Part shown: piece after piece, positions 50,751-59,153 of the stretch | Layout: each line of letters opens with the position of its first letter | How positions within the stretch are numbered: the first letter of the stretch is position 1 | Assembly (NCBI GenBank): GCA_020632925.1 | Contig: JACKER010000007.1 | Span: forward strand, 806,001-870,000 | Origin: Alphaproteobacteria bacterium | Lineage (GTDB): Bacteria; Myxococcota_A; UBA796; GCA-2862545 | DNA length: 64,000 nucleotides | Direction: 5' to 3' | Made by a program: the position numbers and the translations under genes | The notes under the pieces: model-generated | Databases searched by the model: none | The model's input: only the letters and a program-made list of their open reading frames with translations | What the model was told of the DNA's origin: nothing

Positions 50751-51710
50751 ATGACGGCAGGCAACAACGAGCAGCCAGCGGCGTTTCCCAACCGGACGGT
50801 CGCGGTGGCCCTCACGGACGTGGGCCGCTGGCGGGCGGACGAAGAGGCGCGTCAGAAGGCCGAGATGGTCGAGGTCGAGCAGGAGATCAAGAACCTGCAG
50901 ACCGCGATCGCCAACCTGCAGTCGCAGCTCGACGCGCTGCACAAGTTCGGCGACGAGCTGACCACGAAGCAGGCAGCGCTCCGCGCCGAGGAGGTCCAGC
51001 GGTCCAACGAGGCCGTGCTGGGCGCGCTCCGCGACCAGGCGCGTCGCATCGGTGAGCGGGACACGCTGATCGGCCAGGCGACGACGAGCCGCGAGGCGGT
51101 CCTCAAGGAGCGGATGTCGACCCCGGAGGTCGCCAAGCTCGTCGAGGACTACCGCAAGTTCAAGGCCAGCGAGGCCCAGCTGGCGGCTCTCCCCGAGTCG
51201 TACCGCGGCGTGCTCCTGGCGCACCACGACTCCGTCGTCCAGCAGCTGACCGCGAAGATCGCGGAGGTCGGCGCCGGCGCGGTGACGGTGGACGCGGATC
51301 CGCTGGCCGCCGACGTGGTGTACGCGATCGATCTGCCCGAGGGCGTGCCGGACCTGATGACGATCATCCTGCCCGTCGGAGACGATGCGCTCCAGGGCTG
51401 GTCGGATCGCGAGGAGGGTGTCCAGCTCTGGATCGCCGCCCGTGTCGTGCAGGCGCTGCACGAGGCGAGCGCCGACAGCGGCTGGTACGGCGTGCAGGTC
51501 GAGCTCGGCGGGTACGAGGGGCTGGCCGTGATGGAGGTCGACCTCGCGGACGCCCCCATGACCTGGGTGACGGCCTTCGAGTCCCGACTCAAGACCGCGT
51601 TCGTCGCTCCGCCGGAGCTGATCGGGGCCCGAATCGCCGTGGTCCCGACGAAGGTGGACATGGACTACGTGAACCCGCCGCAGGACGAGGAGGACGAGGA
51701 TGCTGGATGA
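50751..51710 (+). CDS. coiled-coil protein, first of a three-gene operon
   Basis: A 319-residue protein, not recognised. Residues 25 to about 140 form a coiled coil (RADEEARQKAEMVEVEQEIK, then heptads to about VLKERMSTPEVAKLVEDYRK). The second half is a globular alpha/beta domain (VVYAIDLPEGVPDLMTIILP onward) and the end is very acidic. GGAGAGGGG precedes the ATG at 50751. The frame is open from 50703, and a TATCGT box ends seven bases before an in-frame GTG at 50712, so a 13-residue longer leaderless product is possible. Its stop overlaps the next start. Confidence 0.78.
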   Translation: MTAGNNEQPAAFPNRTVAVALTDVGRWRADEEARQKAEMVEVEQEIKNLQTAIANLQSQLDALHKFGDELTTKQAALRAEEVQRSNEAVLGALRDQARRIGERDTLIGQATTSREAVLKERMSTPEVAKLVEDYRKFKASEAQLAALPESYRGVLLAHHDSVVQQLTAKIAEVGAGAVTVDADPLAADVVYAIDLPEGVPDLMTIILPVGDDALQGWSDREEGVQLWIAARVVQALHEASADSGWYGVQVELGGYEGLAVMEVDLADAPMTWVTAFESRLKTAFVAPPELIGARIAVVPTKVDMDYVNPPQDEEDEDAG

Positions 51711-52197
51711 GCTCGGGCCCGTGGGCCTGGCGGACGCCGCGCGCGAGCTCGGCTGCGAGCCCTTCGACGTGATCCAGCTCGCCGTCTCGGCGCGAGGCGG
51801 CATCGGCTCCTCACCCCTGGTGTTCACCCGGGCGGAGCTGGAGAAGATGCGCGGCATGGGCGGCTTCGAGAGCACCTGGTGGACGGACGTGCAGCTCCCT
51901 GCCGACGCCTCGCCGGAGCTCGCGCGGGTGCGTGCCGCCGTCCAGCAGCTGCAGATGCGCGGCTACGTGGGCGACAAGCAGACGCGCGTGGACAACGTCT
52001 GGCGCGGGCTGGACCTCGAGACCCGCGACCTGTTGCGCCGCGCGATCGCAGCGCTGGTGGCCGACGGGCTGCTCGTCGCGACGGGGACGTCCGCCGGCAT
52101 CCAGGTATCCATCGCCGCCGGGGGCGTCGGTGCGGTACAGGATCTGGTGGGTGGGAAGGCCACGCCCGAATCGCTCAAGGCCGAACTGGGGGAGTGA
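51700..52197 (+). CDS. small predicted winged-helix-like protein
   Basis: A 165-residue cytoplasmic protein, not recognised. It opens with helices ELGPVGLADAARELGCEPFD that look like a helix-turn-helix, and has a second helical region (ETRDLLRRAIAALVADGLLV) followed by a short hairpin, as in winged helices. It overlaps the end of the coiled-coil gene by 11 bp, and its stop is directly next to the start of the PEGA gene, so the three are co-translated. DNA binding is a guess. Confidence 0.72.
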   Translation: MLDELGPVGLADAARELGCEPFDVIQLAVSARGGIGSSPLVFTRAELEKMRGMGGFESTWWTDVQLPADASPELARVRAAVQQLQMRGYVGDKQTRVDNVWRGLDLETRDLLRRAIAALVADGLLVATGTSAGIQVSIAAGGVGAVQDLVGGKATPESLKAELGE

Positions 52198-53646
52198 ATG
52201 GGTCGTCGTCGCCGGAGCTTGCTCGGTGGCCGCGGTTCCTCGACGGGATCCGACGACGAGCCGTTGACCTCCGAGGAGGAGCCGCTCACCGATCCCGGCG
52301 GCGGCATCGCGGAGGCGCTGGGCGAGGAGTTCCCCGCCGTGCCTCCGGCGCCCGAGGACGACCTCCTCTCCCTCGAGCCACCGACCCCGTCGATCCCGCC
52401 GGTGTCGGAGCCCGGGCCGACGGCGCCAGAGCCCGAGCCGGCTCCGGAGCCAGCGGAGCCGGAGTGGCAGGCCACCGAGCCGGAGCCGCCCGCGACCGAG
52501 CCCGAACCGGTGGAGACCGCGTCCACGCTGCGGATGGAGCGACCCGACGACCTGGTCCGCCCGCCGCGGGAGCCCGAGGCGTGGGACCCGGAGTGGCGTC
52601 CGCCCGCGGAGGAGGTCATCGGCGTCGGCGTCCCCACCGCGGACGACCAGCCGAGCCAGCCGAGCTTCCAGGCCATCTCCCAGGGCCGCATCGGGGGCGG
52701 AGGCGACGCACCCGTCGCGCGCGACCTGTTCGGCGAGGGAGGGTTCGAGGAGCTCGAGGACATCCCGCCGCCGACCGAGGAGATGCCCGCCGGGGTGATG
52801 GAGGACGTGGGCCAGACCTACTCCACGCCGTACACCGTCCCCGAACCTCCGCCCATCCCCGGCATCGTGGACCGGTTCACGCCGCCGCCGGCGTCGAGGA
52901 CCGAGCTCGGCGGCCGCAAGCGCAAGCCGGACTACATCGACGACACGCCCGACGGCGCGCCGCGGTACGAGCCGACCGCCGCCCCCGCCAAGCGCAAGAC
53001 GTCGAAGGCCGCGGACGACGAGGACGACGATCGCCGGATGGGCGCCGGTCCCCCGCTGGTCCTGCTCGCGGGCCTCGGCGCGGTCGGCCTCCTGGGGGTC
53101 GGTCTGGTCGCCATCGCCGCGGTGCTCTACTTCGGCTCCGGCTCGGGCGACACGGGGCTGCGCCCCGATCGGGACGTTCGTTCCGGGGGACTCGAGGTCC
53201 GGACCGACGTCCACCGCGCCCCGCCGCCCATCGGGACCGCGCCGGAGGACGCAGAGCCCGTTCCGGTGGAGCCCGTGCCGCTGCCGCCGGAGACGCCCGA
53301 GCCGGGGGGCGCCACGACCGCGCCCGACCCGTCCACGCCGACGCCAGCTCCGACCCCCACGCCGGGTCCGAAGCCCGTGGCCCCGACGCAGACCCCGAAG
53401 CCCGCCCCCGCCACGCCGACGCCCGCGCCGGCGACGCAGGCCCAGGGCGTGCTGAAGATCCGCGCGAACCGGCGAGCCATCGTCTACGTCAACGACCAGG
53501 CGATCGGCTTCACGCCGCTGGACCACAAGGTCGGCCCCGGCACGTACACCGTGGCCGCCATGCTTCCGCAGCAGCCCACCAGCCGCCAGGAGAAGTCGGC
53601 ATCGGTGTCGGGCAGCGGCGCGGTGCCGATCGACTTCCAGTTCTAG
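52198..53646 (+). CDS. PEGA-domain single-pass membrane protein
   Basis: A 482-residue protein with a long disordered, Pro/Glu-rich cytoplasmic part (residues 1 to about 280, for example PEPEPAPEPAEPEWQATEPE), one transmembrane helix at about 285-310 (LVLLAGLGAVGLLGVGLVAI), a Pro/Thr stalk and a C-terminal PEGA-type domain (VLKIRANRRAIVYVNDQAIG) in the periplasm. The plan is like the kinase at 41593 but without the kinase domain. It is the last gene of a three-gene operon; the xanthine dehydrogenase genes follow 8 bp later with their own Shine-Dalgarno and may be in the same transcript. Confidence 0.82.
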   Translation: MGRRRRSLLGGRGSSTGSDDEPLTSEEEPLTDPGGGIAEALGEEFPAVPPAPEDDLLSLEPPTPSIPPVSEPGPTAPEPEPAPEPAEPEWQATEPEPPATEPEPVETASTLRMERPDDLVRPPREPEAWDPEWRPPAEEVIGVGVPTADDQPSQPSFQAISQGRIGGGGDAPVARDLFGEGGFEELEDIPPPTEEMPAGVMEDVGQTYSTPYTVPEPPPIPGIVDRFTPPPASRTELGGRKRKPDYIDDTPDGAPRYEPTAAPAKRKTSKAADDEDDDRRMGAGPPLVLLAGLGAVGLLGVGLVAIAAVLYFGSGSGDTGLRPDRDVRSGGLEVRTDVHRAPPPIGTAPEDAEPVPVEPVPLPPETPEPGGATTAPDPSTPTPAPTPTPGPKPVAPTQTPKPAPATPTPAPATQAQGVLKIRANRRAIVYVNDQAIGFTPLDHKVGPGTYTVAAMLPQQPTSRQEKSASVSGSGAVPIDFQF

Positions 53647-53654
53647 GAGGAGGG

Positions 53655-55073
53655 ATGGCCGTCTCGTTCACCGTGGACGGGCAGGTGGTCCGCGTCGAGG
53701 GCCTCCACCCGACCACGACGCTCCTGCGATGGCTGCGCGAGAGCGGGCGCGTCGGGACCAAGGAGGGCTGCGCGGAGGGCGACTGCGGTGCGTGCACCGT
53801 GGTCGTGGCGCACGACGGGCGCTGGCGGGCGGTCAACAGCTGCCTGATCCCGCTGCCCTCGCTACACGGCCGTGCGGTCCTGACGGTCGAGGGGCTCGCC
53901 CGCGGCGACCGCGCGCACCCGGTCCAGGAGGCGATGGTCGAGGCGCTGGGGTCCCAGTGTGGGTACTGCACGCCCGGCTTCGTGATGACCCTGTTCGAGG
54001 GGGCGCACCGGACCGACCTCGATCAGCCGTGGAAGCTCGACGACCAGCTCTGCGGCAACCTCTGCCGCTGCACGGGGTACCGCCCGATCCGCGACGCGCT
54101 GCAGCAGGTCGCGGGGACCTGTCCCGACGACGGGCTCGCTGCGCCCGCCACCGACGAGGATGCGCTGCGCGAGGACGGCGAGGGGGGCGCCTGGTTCGCC
54201 CCGACCCGCGTGAGCGAGGCCACGGCCTGGCTCGCGGAGCACCCCGAGGCCCGGGTGATCGCCGGCGCCACCGATCTGGGGCTGGACATCACCCAGAAGC
54301 ACGCGCGCTTCGCGTCCCTGCTGTCGGTCGACCGACTCGCCGAGCTGCGCGGGATCGAGGTCGCGGCGGGGATGGCGACGATCGGCGCCGCCACCACCCT
54401 GGTGGAGCTCGAGGACTGGTCCGCCGAGGGTCTGCCCGTCCTGCACCGCATGCTGCGGTTCTTCGGCGCGCGGCAGATCAAGCACCGCGCGACGATCGGC
54501 GGGAACCTGTGCAACGCGAGCCCGATCGGCGATCTCGCGCCGGTGGTGCTGGCGCTCGGCGGCGCGATGGAGCTCGTGTCCGCCTCCGGGGCGCGCACGG
54601 TGTCCGCCGACGACTTCTTCGTCGCGTACCGCCGCACCGCACTCCAGCCGGGGGAGCTCCTCGCGAGGGTGCGCCTGCCGATCCCGCCGGCCGCGACGAA
54701 GCTCGGTGCGTACAAGGTGAGCCGCCGCCGGGAGCTCGACATCTCCGCGGTCAGCGCGGCCTTCCAGGTGCGGGTGGCGGAGGACGCGGTCACCGAGGCC
54801 CGCCTGGCCTACGGCGGCATGGCGGCCACGCCGATCCGCGCTCGCGCCGCGGAGGCGCTGCTCGTCGGCAGGCCCTGGACGGAGGAGACGGTCAGGGCCG
54901 CGGCGGACAGCCTGCGCGAGTCCTTCCAGCCGCTCACGGATCACCGCGCCAGCGCGGAGTACCGCCACCGGGTGGCTCGCAACCTGTTGCTCGGCTTCTT
55001 CGCCGAGACGCGCGAGCAGCCCTTCATCGCGCTGCCCGACCGGCCCACCGCGACCGTCCAGGAGGTCGGATGA
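53655..55073 (+). CDS. xdhA: xanthine dehydrogenase small subunit (2Fe-2S and FAD)
   Basis: A 472-residue subunit of a molybdenum hydroxylase. The first 2Fe-2S cluster is held by Cys39, 44, 47 and 63 (KEGCAEGDCGACT, NSCL), the second by Cys102, 105, 133 and 137 or 139 (QCGYCTPG, CGNLCRCTG). The FAD domain follows (VIAGATDLGLDI, the flavin loop TIGGNLCNASPIGDLAP, then SRRRELDIS). It passes electrons from the molybdenum site to NAD or another acceptor in purine breakdown. GGAGGAGGG precedes the ATG. Its stop overlaps the xdhB start in ATGA. Confidence 0.96.
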   Translation: MAVSFTVDGQVVRVEGLHPTTTLLRWLRESGRVGTKEGCAEGDCGACTVVVAHDGRWRAVNSCLIPLPSLHGRAVLTVEGLARGDRAHPVQEAMVEALGSQCGYCTPGFVMTLFEGAHRTDLDQPWKLDDQLCGNLCRCTGYRPIRDALQQVAGTCPDDGLAAPATDEDALREDGEGGAWFAPTRVSEATAWLAEHPEARVIAGATDLGLDITQKHARFASLLSVDRLAELRGIEVAAGMATIGAATTLVELEDWSAEGLPVLHRMLRFFGARQIKHRATIGGNLCNASPIGDLAPVVLALGGAMELVSASGARTVSADDFFVAYRRTALQPGELLARVRLPIPPAATKLGAYKVSRRRELDISAVSAAFQVRVAEDAVTEARLAYGGMAATPIRARAAEALLVGRPWTEETVRAAADSLRESFQPLTDHRASAEYRHRVARNLLLGFFAETREQPFIALPDRPTATVQEVG

Positions 55074-57361
55074 CCCGCCCACCGACCACGCTGCACCAGG
55101 ACGCCACGCACGAGTCCGCGTTGGGGCACGTGACCGGCCACGCGAGGTACGTCGACGACCTGCCGCACCCGCCGGGCCTGCTGCACGGCGTGATCGTGCG
55201 CAGCCCGGTCGCCCGCGGGACGCTCCTCGGCGTCGACGTGGAGGACGCGGTCCGCCTGCCGGGCGTCGTGCGCGTGCTGACCGCCTCGGACGTGCCCGGC
55301 GACAACCACGTCGGGCCCATCGTGCACGACGAGCCGGTCCTCGCCGACGGGGAGCTGTGGTGGAACGGCCAGCCGGTCGCGCTGGTCCTCGGCACCACCC
55401 GCGAGGCCGCGCGCCGCGGGGCGGAGGCGGTGTCCGTGCGCCACGAGCCGCTCACGCCGGTGCTCACGATGGAGGAGGCGGAGCGCCGGGACCAGTGGCT
55501 GATCACGCCGCACGTCATCCGCCGCGGCGACGTCGACGCCGCGCTCGCGTCCGCCCACCTCGTGATCCAGGGGGAGGTCCACACCCCCGGCCAGGACCAC
55601 TTCTACCTCGAGACCCACGCGTCGCTGGCGGTCCCCGGCGAGGCCGGCACCATGGATCTGGCGTCCTCCACCCAGCACCCGACCGAGATCCAGCGGATGG
55701 TGGCCCACGTGCTCGGGATCCCCGACGCGGCGGTCACCTGCCGGGTGCCGCGCATGGGCGGCGGGTTCGGGGGCAAGGAGTCGCAGGCGACCACCCCGGC
55801 CTGCCTCGCGGCGCTGGGCGCCTGGCTCACGCAGCGGCCGGTCAAGGTGTGGCTCGAGCGCGGCGAGGACATGCGCATCACGGGCAAGCGGCACCCGTTC
55901 CGCGGCCGGTACCGCGCGGGCTTCGACGCCGAGGGCCGGCTGCTCGGGTTCGACGCGGAGGTCGTGGCGGATGGCGGCGCCACCGTCGATCTGACCGGGC
56001 CCATCGTGGACCGGGCGCTCTTCCACCTCGACAACGCCTACGTCCTGCCCGCCTGTCGGCTCGTCGGGAAGGCCGTCCGCACGAACCTCCCGTCCAACAC
56101 GGCCTTCCGGGGCTTCGGTGGCCCGCAGGGCGTGGCGGTGATCGAGGACGCGATGGAGCGCGCGGCGTTCCAGCTCGGTCTCGATCCCGTCGAGATCCGG
56201 CGCCGCAACTACTACGCCGACACCGCGGGTCGCGACATCACGCCCTACGGCCAGCAGGTCCGCGACGTGCGCATCGAGCGCATGACCGAGACGCTGCTCG
56301 CGACCTCGGATCTCGCTGCGTGGCGGGCCGAGGTGGCGGCGTTCAACGCCACCAGCGCGCACACCAAGCGCGGGATCGGCTTCGTCCCCGTGAAGTTCGG
56401 CATCTCCTTCACGAACTCGCTGCTGAACCAGGCGGGGGCGCTGCTGCTGGTCTACGCGGACGGCTCGGTCCAGCTCAACCACGGCGGCACCGAGATGGGC
56501 CAGGGCCTCCACACCAAGATGATCGCGGTGTGCGCCGAGGTGCTCGGGGTCCGGCCCTCGGACGTGCGGGTGATGGCGACGAGCACCGAGAAGGTGCCGA
56601 ACACGTCGGCCACGGCGGCCTCGTCGGGCTCGGACCTCAACGGCCAGGCCGTGCGCGAAGCCTGTGAGGCGGTCAAGGCGCGCATGGTGCCCGTGGCCTG
56701 CGAGCTGTTGGGCGCCGAGCGGGTCCGGTTCGCCGGGGGGCGCTGCGTCGACGCCGACCGGCCCGACCACGCCGTCGCGTTCTCGAAGGTCGCGAGCGAC
56801 TGCTGGGTCCGCCAGATCTCGCTGTCCAGCACGGGCTTCTACCGCACGCCCGGCATCGCCTACGACCGACCGGGAGGGCAGGGGACGCCGTTCTTCTACT
56901 ACGCCTACGGCGCGGCCCTGGCGGAGGTCGAGGTCAGCGCCTGGACCGGCGAGTACCGCATCCGCCGCGCCGACCTGCTGCACGACGTGGGGGACAGCCT
57001 GGTGCCCTCGATCGACCGCGGTCAGGTGGAGGGCGCCTTCGTGCAGGGTGTGGGCTGGCTGACGACGGAGGACGTGCTCTACGGCCCCGACGGCGCCTGC
57101 GTCACGCGCGGCCCCTCGACGTACAAGATCCCCGCGGTCGGCGACGTCCCGGCGGACCTCCGAGTGAACCTGGAGCGCTCCCCGCAGGCGGGCACGATCG
57201 GGGGCAGCAAGGCGGTCGGCGAGCCGCCGTTCCTGCTGGGCTTCTCCGTGGTGCACGCGCTGCGCGCCGCCGTGGCCGCCTTCGGGACCCGGGAGCCCGA
57301 GCTGGCGCTCCCCGCGACCCCCGAGGCCGTCCTCTTCGCCATCGACCGCCAGCGCGCGTGA
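55070..57361 (+). CDS. xdhB: xanthine dehydrogenase large, molybdopterin-binding subunit
   Basis: A 763-residue molybdenum subunit. Cofactor motifs are GGGFGGKE, the FRGFGGPQG loop and MGQGLHTKM; the catalytic Glu is in GGSKAVGEPP near residue 716. It hydroxylates hypoxanthine and xanthine to urate. It forms a complex with XdhA, from which it is translated by stop-start overlap. The insertion chaperone xdhC and other purine genes are not in the window. The frame open far upstream of 55070 is an artefact of overlap with xdhA. Confidence 0.96.
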   Translation: MTRPPTTLHQDATHESALGHVTGHARYVDDLPHPPGLLHGVIVRSPVARGTLLGVDVEDAVRLPGVVRVLTASDVPGDNHVGPIVHDEPVLADGELWWNGQPVALVLGTTREAARRGAEAVSVRHEPLTPVLTMEEAERRDQWLITPHVIRRGDVDAALASAHLVIQGEVHTPGQDHFYLETHASLAVPGEAGTMDLASSTQHPTEIQRMVAHVLGIPDAAVTCRVPRMGGGFGGKESQATTPACLAALGAWLTQRPVKVWLERGEDMRITGKRHPFRGRYRAGFDAEGRLLGFDAEVVADGGATVDLTGPIVDRALFHLDNAYVLPACRLVGKAVRTNLPSNTAFRGFGGPQGVAVIEDAMERAAFQLGLDPVEIRRRNYYADTAGRDITPYGQQVRDVRIERMTETLLATSDLAAWRAEVAAFNATSAHTKRGIGFVPVKFGISFTNSLLNQAGALLLVYADGSVQLNHGGTEMGQGLHTKMIAVCAEVLGVRPSDVRVMATSTEKVPNTSATAASSGSDLNGQAVREACEAVKARMVPVACELLGAERVRFAGGRCVDADRPDHAVAFSKVASDCWVRQISLSSTGFYRTPGIAYDRPGGQGTPFFYYAYGAALAEVEVSAWTGEYRIRRADLLHDVGDSLVPSIDRGQVEGAFVQGVGWLTTEDVLYGPDGACVTRGPSTYKIPAVGDVPADLRVNLERSPQAGTIGGSKAVGEPPFLLGFSVVHALRAAVAAFGTREPELALPATPEAVLFAIDRQRA

Positions 57362-57397
57362 GTGAGCGTCGCGGCCGCGCACCGGATAGGTGGGCGG

Positions 57398-59089
57398 ATG
57401 CACGAAGACCCCTCCACGACGGCGTCCGAGCCGTCCCCCTCGTTCGCGGGCTACGGCCTCGACGAACGTCTCTGCGACGCGCTGGCCGAGCTCGGCTGGG
57501 CGGAGCCCACCCCCATCCAGGACCGCGCGATCCCCGCCCTGCTCGAAGGCAGGGACGTGGTCGGCCGCGCGCGCACCGGCTCCGGCAAGACGGCCGCCTT
57601 CGGGTTGCCCGCGCTCCAGCTCGCGATGACGGCCCCGCGGGCCACGTCGGTGCTCGTCCTGGCCCCGACGCGCGAGCTCGCCGTCCAGGTGTCGGACGCG
57701 CTCGCGAGCTACGCGAAGTCCACGAAGCTGCGGTTCGCCACCCTCTACGGCGGCGCGCCGTACAAGACCCAGTTCGAGGCGCTGGACGCGCGTCCCGAGA
57801 TCGTGGTCGGCACGCCCGGGCGGCTCATCGACCACCTCGAGCGCGGCTCGCTCGACCTGTCCGCACTGAAGTTGCTCGTGTTGGACGAGGCGGACGAGAT
57901 GCTCCGCATGGGCTTCATCGAGGACGTGGAGCGCATCGTCGCCGCCACGCCCGAGGGCCGTCGCGTGGCGCTGTTCTCCGCGACCATGCCGGACCCCATC
58001 CGCCGCATCGCGGAGACGTACCTCAAGGACCCGGTCGAGCTCGAGGTCGAGGAGCGGGCGCTCACCGTCGACCACGTCCACCAGCAGGTCGTCATCGTCC
58101 CCCAGCGCAGCAAGATCGATGCGCTCGCCCGCATCCTCGCGACCGAGGAGGGCTCGGCCCTGGTGTTCGCGCGCACCCGCGCGAGCTGCGCCGAGATCTC
58201 CGACGACCTCGCCGCCCGTGGGCTGCCCGTGGACGCCCTGCACGGCGACCTCGGCCAGCAGACCCGGGAGAACGTGCTCGGTCGGTTCCGCGCTGGCCGC
58301 CTGCGGGTCGTGGTGGCCACCGACGTGGCCGCGCGCGGGCTGGACGTGGACCACCTGGCGCTCGTCGTGAACCTCGACCTGCCGACGGACATCGAGACCT
58401 ACGTCCACCGCATCGGCCGCACCGGGCGCGCCGGGCGCGGAGGCCGCGCGGTCACCCTCGCGACCCCCAAGGAGCGCGACAAGATCCGTCGCCTCGAGCA
58501 CGTCCTCAAGGTGCAGCTCGAGCAGCGGCCGGTGCCGTCGGACGCCGACCTCGAGCGGATGCGCCGGCGCGCCCTGACCGACCTGCTCGCCGGGACCGAC
58601 GAAGGCGAGGGGGGCGCGGAGTCCTTCCTCGAGGAGGTCGTCGCCGAGCTCGGGCTGACCGAGCGCGAGCTGCTGGTCCGCGCGGTGCGCGCGCTCGCCG
58701 CCGAGCGCCGCATCGATCTCGACGCGCGCCCCGACGAGACCGCGCCCAAGTGGACGCGCCGCGCCGAGACCACGCCGGCCGTCGACGAGGCGCAGATCTT
58801 CCTGCCGATGGGCAAGCGCAACGGTGTGCGGCCGCAGGACATCGTGGGCGCCCTCGCGAACGACCGAGGCGTGGCGGGCACGGAGGTCGGCCGCATCTTC
58901 ATCGCCGACCGCAAGACCATCGTCGGGCTGCCCGAGGCCGTCGTCCAGCGGCTCGTCGGCTCGACCGTCGAGCTCCGCGGCCACCAGGTGCCCATCAGCC
59001 GGGTGCGCGCCGAGCTGTTCCGGCCCGCGGGCGATCAGCGCAAGAAGCCGCCCCACCGCGGGAAGGCGCGCCCGGGCAAGTCGCGTTGA
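57398..59089 (+). CDS. DEAD-box RNA helicase, DbpA/CsdA type
   Basis: A 563-residue ATP-dependent RNA helicase. The Q motif is in WAEPTPIQ, Walker A ARTGSGKT (58-65), DEAD (163-166), SAT in FSATMP and motif VI HRIGRTGRAGR. After a linker with acidic stretches a C-terminal DbpA/CsdA RNA-binding domain is present (IVGALANDRGVAGTEVGRIF), then a basic tail (KKPPHRGKARPGKSR). This arrangement is that of helicases that act in ribosome assembly and cold adaptation. The ATG at 57398 is chosen for the family start; a TTG-free longer frame begins at 57362 directly after xdhB. Confidence 0.95.
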   Translation: MHEDPSTTASEPSPSFAGYGLDERLCDALAELGWAEPTPIQDRAIPALLEGRDVVGRARTGSGKTAAFGLPALQLAMTAPRATSVLVLAPTRELAVQVSDALASYAKSTKLRFATLYGGAPYKTQFEALDARPEIVVGTPGRLIDHLERGSLDLSALKLLVLDEADEMLRMGFIEDVERIVAATPEGRRVALFSATMPDPIRRIAETYLKDPVELEVEERALTVDHVHQQVVIVPQRSKIDALARILATEEGSALVFARTRASCAEISDDLAARGLPVDALHGDLGQQTRENVLGRFRAGRLRVVVATDVAARGLDVDHLALVVNLDLPTDIETYVHRIGRTGRAGRGGRAVTLATPKERDKIRRLEHVLKVQLEQRPVPSDADLERMRRRALTDLLAGTDEGEGGAESFLEEVVAELGLTERELLVRAVRALAAERRIDLDARPDETAPKWTRRAETTPAVDEAQIFLPMGKRNGVRPQDIVGALANDRGVAGTEVGRIFIADRKTIVGLPEAVVQRLVGSTVELRGHQVPISRVRAELFRPAGDQRKKPPHRGKARPGKSR

Positions 59090-59153
59090 TCCGCGCGGAC
59101 TGACGTCCGGACGCCCGGCCGGGAATGATCTACGATCGACCCCGGAGGGCGCG

